DNA from: Okapia johnstoni | Taxonomy: Eukaryota > Chordata > Mammalia > Artiodactyla > Giraffidae | Length of the DNA stretch: 64,000 bases | Assembly: GCA_024291935.2 (NCBI GenBank) | Contig: CM044305.1 | Location: 89,272,397 to 89,336,396, forward strand | Reading direction: 5' to 3' | In this document: positions 22,490-34,918 of the stretch, piece after piece | Layout of the letters: each line of letters begins with the position of its first letter | How positions within the stretch are numbered: the first letter of the stretch is position 1 | The notes under the pieces: generated by a model | What the model saw: only the letters and a program-made list of their open reading frames with translations | Database searches by the model: none | What the model was told of the DNA's origin: nothing | Position numbers and translations under genes: made by a program

Positions 22490-22640
22490 TTTGGCGATCT
22501 TGGGTAAGTTACTCAGACTCTTTGAGACTAGGTTTTCTCATCTGGGGACGGAAATAGTACTAGTCCCTTAAATCAGTGATATTGTGAGGATGAATGAGAT
22601 ATGGATGTACAATAGCCAAATGCCTTTAGGTACTAAGCAA
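22490..22640 (+). mobile_element. MIR fragment (left arm)
   Basis: Sense MIR blocks ('cttgggtaagttactcagac', 'ttttctcatctgggga'). Partner at about 47,860-47,985. Confidence 0.65.
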
Positions 22641-24012
22641 ATATTTACATGGGATCACTATAATAATATCATGAGTGCTCCAAGGTCACCAAAACCTTTA
22701 AAGGTAAAGTGCAAATGTTCCAGGGTGTCTTCTGATGGTCAGAGATGTGAATTTCTCTTTGGTCATCCATGCTGTCCTTGGAAAAACATTTTATTAATTT
22801 GCCACTTTTAAAATTCAGGTGATATTGTCAACACTCATGAACTTCTCTGGCTTCTTGCTGAAAATGTGGGAATGTCTAAAATCTCCTGCCTTTCCTACAC
22901 AGCTGCAATAAAGCATAACTGAGTTGGGGATGTACCCTAGGGGGACTCTGTCTTGTCATCTACAGCTCAAGGCATTTGAGTTAGCACTTCCTGGTATGCA
23001 GAACATTTAACCAGCCCCGTACCTAGATACCAGTAACAGTCATTGTGTGCTCCAGCCCTTCCTGCTGTAGAGGAGCTGGGAAGCAAAAAGCCCTGTAAAG
23101 CAAAGTTACTAGAAGATCCCCCATCACCCAGAACTCCCTGTAACTGAACTTGGAGCATACTAAATCTCATAGTTTAGCAGTTTTAGGCCTATTCTTAAGT
23201 AAACATTCTCAAGCTAAGTGGATGAGGGACATGCCTGTTACATTGGGGTATTAGCTGAAATTCAAAAAGGAAGTCTTTACATATCAGGAGAATGGCTCTG
23301 GTCAAATAGCTTTCTGTGGCATGCCTTTTCCTTTCCTAATACATCTAGACCAAAAACCTAATTTCGAAATATTCCTGGATGCCTAATTGATCTTGGTGGG
23401 ACTGGGGAGAATGGGATTTAAGAATTCTCAAAATACCCTTAAGATAAATGATTGCACATTCTTAAGTGTTATAATTTGCCACTTTGCATAGAGTGGGATT
23501 GTGGAGAAATGGCAGTAAGCAAGGAGCATTTGGGGGGACATTGGCCCCTCACTGTTCATACATGAGTACCTGCATCGTGGCATGCAAGTAATAAAGCTAA
23601 TATGACACTAAGTAAACAAATCTTTTTTGCTATTTAAATGAAACTGCAGGAGGTACCCGTTGCCCTCCACACTGTCCCCAGACCGTTATCCATTAGGATT
23701 CCATTCTTTGTAGGAATTCTGAAGAAATGTGGAATGTTGATTGCAGCTTGCACCCCTTTCTCACTGAAGTGCTAATGTGAGTTAAACTCAATGGGGATTG
23801 GGTCCCAATTCCGTAGAGCGGCCTTGCTTGCATTAGTGGTTCAGCAGCAAAAGAAAACTTTTGGTTTTGATTTTATGAAATTCGATTGACCCCTCTGCTC
23901 TGCCTGCTCCACTGCCTTTGAACTTGATCCAGGTGCTTGGTTGGGGACTATGATCAGAATTACTGGATTTAAATAAGTAACTGTGTTGACTTTGCCTGTT
24001 AATGTATGTATG
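22641..24012. other. Arm-unique DNA (left arm)
   Basis: No repeat or reading frame that I can support. It mirrors about 46,433-47,860. Confidence 0.55.
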
Positions 24013-24217
24013 TGTGTGCTCAGTTGTGGGTCTGACTCTTTGTGACCCACGAACTGTAGCCTGCCAAGATCCTCTGTCCAGGGGATTTTCCAGGCAAGAA
24101 TACTGGAGTGGGTCGCCATTTCCTTTTACAGGGAATCTTCCCAACCCAGGGATCAAATCCACATCTCTACAGCTCTTTGCATTGCCTGTTAGGGCTCCGT
24201 ATTCTGGGGAGGCCCCT
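24013..24217 (-). mobile_element. Bov-tA SINE (left arm)
   Basis: Antisense SINE, partner of 46,222-46,432. Confidence 0.85.
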
Positions 24218-24314
24218 TTGGCTGTAATACTTTAGAAAAAATCTGAGCTTGAGAAAGAGAGACAAAATTGATAAATTTGAAAGGGACCACTTTTTTACCG
24301 TGTCCTCCCAGTTC

Positions 24315-24543
24315 ATAGGCTTCACAGGTTGCACAATGGTAGAGAACTCTGCTGCCAGTGCAGAAGATGACCAAGGAGAACGAGGTGTTTTATCACCTGC
24401 AGTTGGGAAGATCCCTGGAGGAGGGCATAGCAACCCACTCCAGTATTCTTGCCTGGTGAATACCACGGACAGAGAAGCCTCTCTGGGATTGGGCGTCTAC
24501 CGTCCATAGAAGAGCAAAGAGCTGGACCTCCAACTGAATGACT
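24315..24543 (+). mobile_element. Bov-tA SINE (left arm)
   Basis: Sense SINE in inverted orientation to the one 100 bp upstream. Partner at 45,905-46,130. Confidence 0.85.
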
Positions 24544-24719
24544 GTGCCCATGGTGCACACACTCCCAGTTAGCAGATAAAATGACTTTCAAAACAAAGCC
24601 ATCATTTCAGGGGGCAAGACTGAGCTTAGATGGAAATAAGTAAGTCAACTGAATGGACAAAGTTCTTAAATTCTTAGATTGAAACATGTGGAAGGGTGTC
24701 CAGGAAGCAACCGGTGTCG

Positions 24720-24885
24720 TTAGTGTCCTTGATCCTCAGATCCATCTTAAAAAGGTAGGAGCTATTTACTATCCCTATTTGAGTAATGAATCTGAGGGGA
24801 CAGAGATAAAGTAAACTTACCGAGTCCCAGAGGCAGTCAGCTGCCAGAGGTGGTAATGAGCTTGGACAGTCACTGCTGTAGGGTG
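24720..24885 (-). mobile_element. MIR fragment (left arm)
   Basis: Antisense MIR-like sequence around 'ctatccctatttgagtaatg'. Partner near 45,610-45,760. Confidence 0.5.
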
Positions 24886-25329
24886 TGCACTGTGATGATG
24901 AGATGATTTACTAGACATCACTGGGTTGCTGGACCTCTCCAGGACCAGGTCTCACAGTAAATATGGTTAGTGCCTGCTTCTGTGGCATAGCCATTTCTGC
25001 ATTATGACCCAGGCATAAAGCAATTAAGCCATTGTTACTGCTTGTTACCTTATAACGGACTGAATTAGGTCTAAGAAAACTGCTAGTCAACAATGTACAA
25101 AATGCTTAAATTTATTTCAATGCCTAAAAAGTGATTCCATTTAATCTCAGTTGGCATTTGATTTTGGTTCAAACCAGATCTATTTGTTGAGCATTAATAG
25201 GAATGTGGTCATTGTCTCCCTTTTTATCTTCTCAAATATGGCTCTCGTGACCCAAAAGCTAGTAGCCCTTTCTTGAGGTCAAGCAATCTTCAAGCAGCGA
25301 GTCGGGGTGTCACGGCAAAAATGAGGAAG

Positions 25330-25617
25330 TTACTTCAGGGGCATTAGGTTTGTACTGGGTGGTCCTGAATGCTCTCTGTGGTAGGTAAGTTCCTGTGGTT
25401 TGTGTTCCTGTATTGCGGTGGCAGTTGTGCCGATTCGTCCCAGCAGAGTCCCTTGTGATGTGGGCTGGGGTTTGTAAAGATGCCTGGTTTCATATTGGGT
25501 GGAGTCACTTGGATGTGGAACGTAAACACGAGCATAGGAGGAGATAAGGCGGGATTTTAAGGTTGATTGGCAGCAAAAGACCTTTATCCATGCATCTGTG
25601 AAGTGGAATATGTCCAT
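25330..25617 (-). other. Protein-like open stretch, unrecognised
   Basis: A 95-codon frame on the minus strand with a non-repetitive, Pro/Thr/His-rich C-terminal half and a TAA stop at its low-coordinate end. The mirrored copy (about 44,830-45,117) keeps a similar but frame-shifted stretch. No domain, signal peptide or membrane segment is seen. It could be a degraded exon, a processed pseudogene or chance. I do not assign a function. Confidence 0.2.
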
Positions 25618-25834
25618 TCCTACCAGCTGGGTCTCTACTTACCACTTCCTCAGTTTTTGCATCGATTTATCAGTTATTGACAAATTAGAAAATACACTCC
25701 TTTTTTAGTCTGTCAAAGCTTGATAGAATCTGACTTTAGTTGGCAAAGAAACCAACAAATTCAACTCACCAGATGACACGTTGAGGCATCTTCCCTCCCT
25801 CATAAACCTGTGGTAATCAGATGTAGTGGTTGTG

Positions 25835-25990
25835 ACGCGTGGGTCCTTGGATCAGACTTCCGAGTTTGATTCTTGCTCTGTAACTTACCTGTTGTATAAC
25901 CTTAATCTCGTGTGTCTCAGATTCTGCATCTGTAAAACAGGAATATAAATAAGTGATGCCTGTGAGGATTAGGGCACCTCATACGTAAAA
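25835..25990 (+). mobile_element. MIR fragment (left arm)
   Basis: Sense MIR blocks ('cttgctctgtaacttacctg', 'tctgcatctgtaaaacagg'). Partner near 44,440-44,590. Confidence 0.7.
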
Positions 25991-27502
25991 CCTCTGTTAC
26001 TATCATTATATCTATTTCCCATCTTCATTAGGGTGGTTCAGGTGTTATGTGTGGCTAATGTCACAGGAGAGACATACGTTTTGTTAAACAAGTTAAACTA
26101 AAAAGTTATTATCTATTTTTCTTTGGTAACAAAAATTGGGTTGTTATGGGTCTCCTTCTTTTATTTTTGCTTCTTGCTCTGCTATGGTGACAGCTCTCTT
26201 GTACCAAATGGGCCTCTTCCTGTGATCTATATTTCAAATCTATAAATAGTCAAAAACGATACCAAATAAAAAATGATGGCAGTGTATTCAGTCTAACACC
26301 ACCCAAAGTGCGAGCAGATTTTTGACTGTTTCCATGGTGATGTAGGAATATTTTGTAAACATTTTGGCCTGGGGGGAAGGTGATGAGTCTTCTTGGGGCT
26401 GGGTGGGGATGGAGGGAATGCTTTTCAATTAAAACCACGACAGCCGACCAATAGTTGAAATGAGAGGGGATCCCTCTTTCATGCAGTAAATCAGAGACAT
26501 CTCAGGTCTGGGGATTTGGTTGTACATGTGGTTCTTTTGTCGTGTGATGTTCTTCTTCTATTTCTTCTTGGGTAGACGGTACTATTGATACTCTTTTAGC
26601 TCTTCTGCATAATTATAGGATAGCAAACTTATGTTTTGATAAAAAAAATATGGAGTCTGTTTTTCCAATGTAGGTCCTGACAAAACTAAACTAGAATGTG
26701 AGCTGGCTTCTCTCATTTCCTGCCTCTCCACACATTACTCATGTCCATAAGTGTGGTCATGCTGAAATATGTTAATTCAGCATTTTCTTCCCAGTAGGAG
26801 TAAAAGCACACATCGAGGTAGATTTTTCAGAAATGAGTGTTTGCTAACAACTACAGTCATTGTGATTTCAGGATGGAAAATCAGTACCAGATACGGCTTG
26901 TCTGGAATCTAACTAGCTGGACTGAAGTCCAGTAATAATCTGCATCCAGAATCTGAGAAGCAGAGTGACATGCTATCCCTGATAATAGGGGGGGGGGGGG
27001 GGGGGGCATGTGTCATGGGTCTCAAGTGCCAAGGGTTGTTTATAATTAATTCTGCTTAGTTATCATTACCATCCAAGCTATTGGGCAGGAGCAGAATTTA
27101 CACATGCCCTCTTGGTCTTACTCAGCTGTCGTCAATGCCCAAGGTACCATGCTAGGGCCAGAAGCCGAGATATAAAATAGCTCTGAAACAACAGCTGTTA
27201 ACCCATTTTTCTTATAATAAGAGTTTCAAATATAGCGTAAGAAAATACAGGGAAAAAAAAGCAGGAATAATTACTAAGCAATAATACTGAGGTGCAAGGT
27301 AATATAATTGAATGTATCAGCAATGGTGGGCACATGTGTGGAAGAGAGAAGAAATCACTGACTGTGGTGAAGCAGGTGGGATCTGAGATGAGCCTTGATG
27401 GGTGGGTAAAGAAACAGGAGAGGGCATTAAAGAAAGGATAGGAGAGCAAACTTCCATAGGTCGGGTCCCAGCACTAGGAACTTGGTCTAGGAAGGGGTGT
27501 TA
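25991..27502. other. Arm-unique DNA with a poly-G run (left arm)
   Basis: No gene recognised. It contains a run of 19 G at 26,988-27,006 that has no counterpart in the mirrored sequence near 43,425. Confidence 0.55.
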
Positions 27503-27712
27503 GCATACGACTGGGTGGCTCAGACAGTGAAGAATCTACTGCAATGTGGGTGACCTGGGTTCAATCCCTGGGTCGGGAAGATCCCCTGGAGAAGGAAATG
27601 GCAACCCACTCCAGTATTCTTGCCTGGAAAATTCCATGGACAGAGGAACCTGGTAGGCTACAGTTCATGAGTCACAAAGAGTCAGACTATGACTGAGCAA
27701 ACTAATTTACTT
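27503..27712 (+). mobile_element. Bov-tA SINE (left arm)
   Basis: Sense SINE, partner of 42,722-42,925. Confidence 0.88.
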
Positions 27713-29444
27713 AAAGGAAGACCCTGGAGTCCAAAAACTGAGGACTAGACAAGGCATTGGTGGTGATGGTGTTTGCTATGATGGTGGTGGTGGTGGTGGG
27801 GTGGTCAGCCAAGAGCCAAAGATACAGAGTCAAAACATAAACAGGAGAGCGAGTAGAATCCAAAGGAGGCTATTTAAAAATGTGTGAGTTATGGCCTTGG
27901 CAAAGAAGAGTTGACAGAATTTGCTCAACTCAAATCAAGCAATAGAGTACAAAAGTTACAAAAATAATTTCTATTATGTTCAAAAGATTGATGAATTGGC
28001 ATTATTATTATAAGTGACTTGAGAGCCAAAATGGAACGGTCTCATTAATAGAAAAAAAAATTAATAGTAGTATATTACGAAATCTACAAAGTCAGTTTTA
28101 AAAACTTTTTAAGGGCATTTAATTAATTTGTGAAGGCACATCTCTAAAAAATTGATGGTTGAATTTTGTTGATTAATATTAGAAAATCAAGATTTATACT
28201 AGAATTACTGGGCTTTAAAATTTATCTTTGATTAAACCAAATGTTAATCTTAAAAATCAAAGAATTGATAATAATCTTTGTCTGTGTACAACCACCACTT
28301 TGGTGAACACCCAAATAACCTGCAACTTGGCGTGCGGGCCAAGTTTCAGTGCCAGCATTCTGGAGGAGGAGGAGGGCTGGCTGCAGGCCAAGCACAGTGT
28401 GGAAAGGTCCTCTGTTGGCTATAGGTGGTTCAGGCTGCCAGGTGGTGAGCATCAGGAGAGGGCTGTCAACCCTTGCGGACTGAGTTGAGGAGCGGAAGCT
28501 TTAGTTCCAGGAGGACACGGAGAGCCAAGATACAGTGAATAGCATAGGGATCCAGGCAGGATATGAGTCAAGCTGTCAAACATTCTAGTGGCAGAAAGTC
28601 TTTCTAACAAGATTAAATGAGAACAGAGGAAAGAGTGAAATTTTAGAGAAGAAAATGTGGAAATCCAATTAAAGCATTTTGCTTTGCAAAACCCTATGTA
28701 ACCAGGAATAACACTCGGTACTGGTCTCATTTCTTACTTTGGACCATTATTTATCATCTAATCTGGCCTTTTAAGTCGGAATTCAGTGTGCATGAGATGG
28801 GCAAATATCGGGCCTGATGTGAAGCACCGTTAGAACTGGAGAGCTTTTAAAAAATAATACTGTTTTAGGCCTGCTGCTGACATTTGAATCAGGAATACTG
28901 GAGTGGGAACCTGGCATCCCTGTTTTTTTCTAAAAGCTCCCTCATGATTTTATGCACATCCAGGGCTGATTCTTTGGAACCACCAGAGTGATGGTAAACC
29001 ATAATCCCAACTGGAAAGCCAAAAGACTAGTTTCAGAGTCCCAGTCTGAAATAGCTCACAAGGTAATTCCCACAAGGAAATCATTTTTAACTGGGCATCT
29101 GTTACTTCACTAAATAGGATTGTCCCTAAATGTTACAACATTCTGTGATTCACTGGAGGGAAATTGCCTTCTTTATTAGCTCAGATACTAATCCAGTCCA
29201 CAAACCTGGGGTCCACTCATTCTGGAGGAATTTCTCACAGGAAAGGAAGATGCTGAACTCAATGAAGACGGCAGGAGGGCTGGTCAGGCAGACAAATTGA
29301 GGGAAAGAAGCAAATAATGCAACAACAAAAGACGCCTCACTTCCCTGGGCCTGCCTGAATCCTTGTTTCTAAAGTGAACTTAAACAGGCAAGAACTATTA
29401 TGATCTCAGGTGTGGCTTACGTCTTGTATCTCACTTTCATCGTT
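27713..29444. other. Arm-unique DNA (left arm)
   Basis: A short (TGG)n-like run lies near 27,770-27,800. The 28,250-28,560 section and its mirror near 41,790-42,040 share a protein-like look, but frames are not kept between the arms. No supported gene. Confidence 0.5.
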
Positions 29445-30020
29445 GCTGTAAACAGTTTCTTACCACAAAAATCAGCAGTTTAAACTACCAACAGATGCAT
29501 TATCTTATGGTTCTCTAGAAGTCTGACCAGTTTCATCGGGCTAAAATCCTGGTGTCCACAGGCTGCGTTCCTTTCTAGATGGCAATAAGGGGCACTTGTT
29601 TCCCTTCCTCATTTGGATTGTTGACAGAATTTAGTTCCTTGCCTGTTGTAGGACTGGGATACCTGAATCCTTGCTGACTGGTCAGCTGAAGGCTGTTCAG
29701 AGATCTCCGTTCAAAGCTAGGTGTTGGTTGGCGTGAGTCTCCCTTAACCTTCCAGGTCTCGCCTTCCTTTCACTTTTTCTTTCTAAACATCAGCACCAGA
29801 AAATTTCTTACTTCTAAGGACTACTGTGTTAGAATGGAGCCACCCAGTTTATCCTAGGATAATTTCCCTATTTTAAGAGCCTTAACCATAATCAAATCTT
29901 CAAGGTCTCATTTTTCTGTGTGAGTGACATATTCATAGGTTGCAAGCGCTGGGATGAAGACATGGGGTGGAGGGGCATGTGAGGATTACGGCATTATCTG
30001 CCCACACTCTGCCCTCCAGT
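29445..30020 (-). mobile_element. MaLR-type LTR (left arm)
   Basis: Antisense MLT1-like LTR, with blocks such as 'gttctctagaagtctgacc' and 'ttgctgactggtcagctg'. Partner at about 40,260-40,870. Confidence 0.6.
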
Positions 30021-30214
30021 GTGAAGATTTTTAAAAAGATAAGAACAGGTGGGGTGTTTGTGGGAAGGGTTGGTTCTCTAAGGATTATTTTCAGAATCAC
30101 TGCATACTGATCCTGGAGGGGGTATGAAAATGGTCTATTGATCTAAATGATTCCCAGCATTAGGTAGAAGGGATCCCAGACTCTGAGAGTGAAAGGTCGT
30201 TGTCTTTCTTTTGA

Positions 30215-30475
30215 TTCTGAAACTGAAGATCCAGTACTTTTGGACACCTGATTGCAAAGAGTGGACTAATTGGAAAAGACCATGAAGTGGGAAAGATGAA
30301 GGCGAAAGGTGAAGGGGTGGGTGGAGAGGATGAGATGGTTAGATAGCATCACCGACTCAATGGACATGAATTTGAACAAACTCCGGAGAGAGTGAAGGAC
30401 AGGGGAGCCTGGCATGCTACAGTTCATAGGGTCACAAAGAGTAGGATACGGAATAGTGACTGATGAGCAACAACA
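30215..30475 (+). mobile_element. BovB/BOV-A 3' piece (left arm)
   Basis: Sense BovB 3' block ('gaggatgagatggttagat', 'catgctacagttcatagggt'). Partner at 39,815-40,085. Confidence 0.85.
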
Positions 30476-32559
30476 AAATAAGAAATTTAGATGTTCTAAT
30501 TCTATTAGGTACATTCTTTGAGAGCAATGCAATAGAGGCTGAAAAACCTCCTTTCTGGGCAGAGCTTTATCATCCCGGTCCCATGGAATTCTCTGCTTTT
30601 CTAGTAATCCGTTTTAGAAGGAAGGCTCTGACACTGTGGTTATGCTTAGTTTGCATCCAGTTGATTTCTTAAGCACTAACAACATAAAGAAATGGATTTT
30701 GGGGCTCTGACTAAAGTGAATGATAGAAGATTCAAAAAGAGGTGAAAATAATTTCTATTTTTCCAGATCCTCCATGTACTTAAAAACTGAATCTCCAGGT
30801 CGACAAGGCTTGTACTCTTAAAATTACATATGGCAAAGATGTATGTGTTCAATAAGCATTTATTGGGTGCTCCCACTGTACGAGACAAACCTATCCAAAG
30901 CGATCTCTGGGAGGAATGAAGCAGGGTGTTGTTCTATTCAAAACAGGCATGGAGGCCAATTCCATGTTCTTGTGAAGGGCTCTGGGCTTGTTGACTTGGA
31001 GCGTGTCCAACTACACCAATTGTTTAATGGCAGAGAGGAATCGAGTTCTCCTTGGAGTTATGTCCCTTAATTATATTGTAATTAATTAATTATTCAAAGC
31101 TGGTTTCTTACTTTATAGCAAGAGAAAAAAAGATACTGTATTTTGACTCTTTTCTTGGGCTTTCTTGGAACTTTTTTTTTTTTATCCTGGAACACTCTGC
31201 TCGGGGAAAGGAACAGGTTTGTTTTGAAGAGGAGTGGAAATTATTGCATTCAGTGGGCTTTCCACTCTGGTGGATGATACTGATAGGCGGAATTGGAATA
31301 AACGTCGCTGGGGAAAACCAGTATTTTTTCGGATCTTCATTAAATATTTGCATGACATTTTCTGCATTAACTTAACAGTGCTCTTTTGATTTGAAGTATT
31401 TCAGTTCTGCATATTAAGTGTGCCACCGTGGAAGTGCACACAGATGAGACGAGACCAGTTCACCTAGATTCAAACCAGCCCTGCCCACTCCTGGTGTTAT
31501 TTTTATTTTGTTGGGTACTTAGCTTCTCTAAAGTTTTGATTTCACATGGGGGAAATGACGATATTATCCACCTGTTTCAGCCCAGTGATCTTAGTTTTTT
31601 ACAACAGAAACCAAAACTACATATTTAATGGATCAGTTAAGCACATAGGGATTTATTAAAATGGTATTGGCGATATAACTCTGAAATTAGAGAAATGAAA
31701 ATCCATAGGAACAGGGAGGCCAGGAAGCGGACAGGACTTCAGGGGAAGTATGTTTACAGAACTGGTCCTACGGAGACCAGCGTGTCCAAGCACTGACGCT
31801 GCTGACACTGAATGTTAGGTGGCACTTCAGGACTGCTGCCTCATGCCTGGCACTGATTCAGTGGATTTCTGCAGTCTCTATCTTGTGTCACTAACTTCCA
31901 AATTATGTTTGGGGAGGCAATGTCTTGCTTGGAGAATTAGGTCATCTGCTACTCTTGTTAGCTGCTCAAAGGAATTGAGAAATCAAGGTATGTAATGTTT
32001 CAGTGTCAGCAGTAGGAGGTGGCTATGCCCATTCAGCCAACTCAGAGTGGAGAATTCCAATTTACAGGAGGAGGTACAGAAGCACATGGACCAAAAAAAA
32101 AAAAAGACCCCACAAAAGCCCCAAAAAACAACCTCCCCCCAACAAACAATCAACAAAACAATAAAAATTCAAAAAAAACGAAATCCCCAAATATCACCTT
32201 CCTGGAGTCCATTCCCTTCAGTGACCTACAGTGACCTACCTCCTTTTCCCTCACTTTATCATTCCAACAGAAAAAATTTCTCTTTTCAGCTGAGTTGCAG
32301 CTATTATTTGTTTAATAAATATGCTCTCACTTCTTCCCAAGGGTAGTCCTCATCTGCAAAGTCTCATGCAAAAGTTCTTGCTCGTCTTAACATTCAGATT
32401 CTCTAGGTGTTGTCCCATTCTCTTCAGGTCTGGCAGATCAATACATCAATGTTACCTTAATTTATAGGCTGAGTTGTAAAGCTAATCATCTTTTTTTTCT
32501 TAAACTGCATATCCTAAGTAAGAGAGAAAGAGAAAAATTAATTTAAAAGAGTATTTACA
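30476..32559. other. Arm-unique DNA, A-rich near 32,085-32,190 (left arm)
   Basis: No gene recognised. The A/C-rich tract mirrors a T/G-rich tract at 38,050-38,160. Confidence 0.5.
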
Positions 32560-33009
32560 TATGGTTTTTCCAGTGGTCATGTATGGATGTGAGAGTTGGA
32601 CAGTGAAGAAAGCTGAGCGCCGCAGAATTGATGCTTTTGAACTGTGGTGTTGGAGAAGACTCTTGAGAGTCCCTTGGACTGCAAGGAGATCCAATCAATC
32701 CATCCTAAAAGAGATCAATCCTGGGTGTTCATTGGAAGGTACTGATGTTGAAGCTGAAACTCCAATACTTTGGCCACCTCATGCGAAGGGTTGACTCATT
32801 GGAAAAGACCCTAATGCTGGGTAGGATTGGGGGCGGGAGGAGAAGGGGACGACAGAGGATGAGATGGTTGGATGGCATCACCGACTCGATGGACATGGGT
32901 TTGGGTAGACTCCGGGAGTTGGTGATGGACAGGGAGGCCTGGCGTGCTGCAATTCATGGGGTCGCAAAGAGTTGGACACGACTGAGCGACTGAACTGAAC
33001 TGAACTGAA
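32560..33009 (+). mobile_element. BovB 3' end (left arm), high-identity patch
   Basis: Sense BovB terminal ~440 bp ending in the 'gaactgaactgaactga' repeat. It differs from its mirrored partner (37,237-37,690) at only about six places by eye, against roughly one difference per ten bases just outside. Confidence 0.92.
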
Positions 33010-33012
33010 AAA

Positions 33013-33015
<3 letters not shown>

Positions 33016-33048
<33 letters not shown>
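33016..33048. repeat. (TA)n microsatellite
   Basis: An uninterrupted TA run just after the BovB terminus. The mirrored place (37,190-37,235) has a shorter and mixed TG/TA tract. Confidence 0.9.
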
Positions 33049-33051
<3 letters not shown>

Positions 33052-33204
33052 TATACTACACAAAACACACATATCATTGCATGAAAGAAGGTGTGAATAA
33101 TGCTATATTCCACATGTGCATTTCAGGTCACAAGGCCAAAGTAAATATTTGATTCATCATTCCCCTTTTCCATTATCCTTTTATCTTGGCAATATGATGT
33201 TCTT

Positions 33205-33328
33205 TTTTTTTTTTTTTTTTTTGGCTACATGGTATGTGGAATCTTAGTTCCCTGACCAGAGATCGAATCCATGCCCCATGCAGTCCAAGTGTGGAGTTTT
33301 AACTGCTGGACTGCCAGGGAAGTCCCCT
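33205..33328 (-). mobile_element. CHR-type tRNA SINE (left arm)
   Basis: Starts with a T-run, then antisense SINE to 'gccagggaagtcccc'. Partner at 36,922-37,045. It lies in the second high-identity patch. Confidence 0.8.
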
Positions 33329-33660
33329 GATGTTCTTCAGACAGGGGTGGTGTGACCCAGACCTCCACTCCTGGGGATCCAAGCCCTCGGCAGTCCTATC
33401 TGTATCTTCTCATTCTGGTCGTTGGAGATCATGGCAGTACTAGGAGTTATCCCCAAGGATCTCCTGGATCCAGCAGTCCCCTTTCCAGCCTCATTATGTA
33501 GCAGCATCCCTATTTCCTCCTAATATTCAGGGTCAACCATCCTAAGATACTGAATAACAGGCACAAAGCCTGGTTTCACTCCAGTGGCATTTCAGAGTCT
33601 GACCTTGTAGAAATACACTTGGCTTTCATCACATGTCTTGTGCTCTTTTCTGTATCATAG

Positions 33661-33837
33661 GCCCGGGACCAGTGTGGGTTTGATTATGTTCTCCTTGCAC
33701 AAAGTGCCACAACTCAAATGACAGAATCATCAGGAGAGGCTGCAACAAGTCTGACTGGACAAAGAGGGAGGGCAGCTTTGGTTGATGAGGAGGATTCAGT
33801 GAATGAGGTTTTTGAGTGCTCTGAGATGACCAAATGA
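33661..33837 (+). other. Possible exon-like open stretch
   Basis: 58 sense codons ending in TGA, preceded by a pyrimidine-rich 'tttctgtatcatag' that looks like a splice acceptor. The mirrored copy has several frameshifting gaps. With no known domain and no second exon in sight, this is weak. It could be chance. Confidence 0.15.
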
Positions 33838-33856
33838 TACCATATTTCCCAATTCC

Positions 33857-34193
33857 AGTATAGTATACCTTGGAGATATTGTGGGTTCAGTTTCAGACCA
33901 CCACAATAAAGCAGATATCACAATAAATTGAGTCACACACACTTTTTGGCTTCTCAGTACATATAAAAGTTATATTTACATTATATTGTATGTAATAGCA
34001 TTATGTCTAAAAAGACTATATATATCTTAATTAAAAATGCTTCATTGCTAAAAAATTTTAACTATCCTCTGATAATGCAGGTTGCCACAAACCTTCAATT
34101 TGTAAAATATATATATATTTATATTATATATATAATATCTGGGTGGACAGGTGTAATAAAGCAAAGTGCAATAGAATGAGGTATGCCTGTACT
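33857..34193. mobile_element. Tigger1-like internally deleted DNA transposon (left arm)
   Basis: The left end has 'taccttggagatattgtggg' and the right end 'gcaatagaatgaggtatgcc', which together form the terminal inverted repeats of the Tigger1 (pogo) group. Only about 340 bp remain and no transposase is present. Partner at 36,069-36,400. Confidence 0.8.
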
Positions 34194-34734
34194 TCGGGTT
34201 AATTTCCATTATGGCACTAGTACCCTGAATATCACACAAAAGGTCTCTGCAAGGCCATGAATTAAACATGTAATTTGGGACCCACAGAATCAAACTTTGT
34301 GTGTTTTTTGACTATCTCAGTGTTGTGGCACCAAGAGATATGAGTTTTATATTTATTTTTGAAAACATTTTTAAATGGTGGTAAAAAACATGAGAGCTTT
34401 ATTTTTCAAGTTATATAGTTTTGGATTTCAGTGTATGCTGCGTGGGTAAAATGTAAGAATTTGTGCTTATTACTGTCTTCATCCTGTCCAGTGACATGAG
34501 AAGAAACCACTCTTTTATGCAGCCCTTGGAATGGATTTACCCCATTTATGTGCGTTTGGTCGATGTTTGTTTTGGCTGTCATATCATCCCTTCATTGGTT
34601 CTTTATTCAATGTGACCAACAGGTAAGGATTTAATTAGCAGAGATTAATCATTGTTCCTGTTTGCTCAGGGTCACTAGCTTCTGATTTCAAGTCTGGATC
34701 ACTCTTCTGATAGGTGGTACATGTGTGCGTGGCA

Positions 34735-34918
34735 AGTCACTTTGGTCGTGTCTGACTCTCTGTGACCCTATGGACTGTAGCCTGCCAGACTCCTCTGTCC
34801 ATGGAATTCTCCAGAAGGAAAATACTGGAGTGGGTTGCCATGCTCCTCCAGGGGATCTCCTTGACCCAGGGATCAAACCTGTGTCTCTTACATCTCCTGT
34901 ATTGATGACACAGGTCTC
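34735..34918 (-). mobile_element. Bov-tA SINE at inner edge of left arm
   Basis: Antisense SINE. The homology between the arms fades inside its tRNA-like head at about 34,915. Partner at 35,325-35,512. Confidence 0.88.

Larger units (their letters stand above)
16190..34918 (+). repeat. Left arm of a large inverted duplication
   Basis: Reads as the reverse complement of 35,325-54,335. Anchors: 16,340 pairs with 54,183, 27,611 with 42,817, 30,231 with 40,060 and 34,687 with 35,562. The coordinate sum drifts from about 70,249 near the centre to about 70,523 at the edge, so this arm is about 270 bp shorter. Every recognised element has a mirrored partner. No intact gene is seen inside. Confidence 0.96.

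Noticed and set aside
28228..28730. Protein-like frames on both strands, partly mirrored near 41,767-42,083
   Set aside because: Frames are not conserved between the arms, no domain or splice signals are evident, and the overlap on both strands suggests chance.
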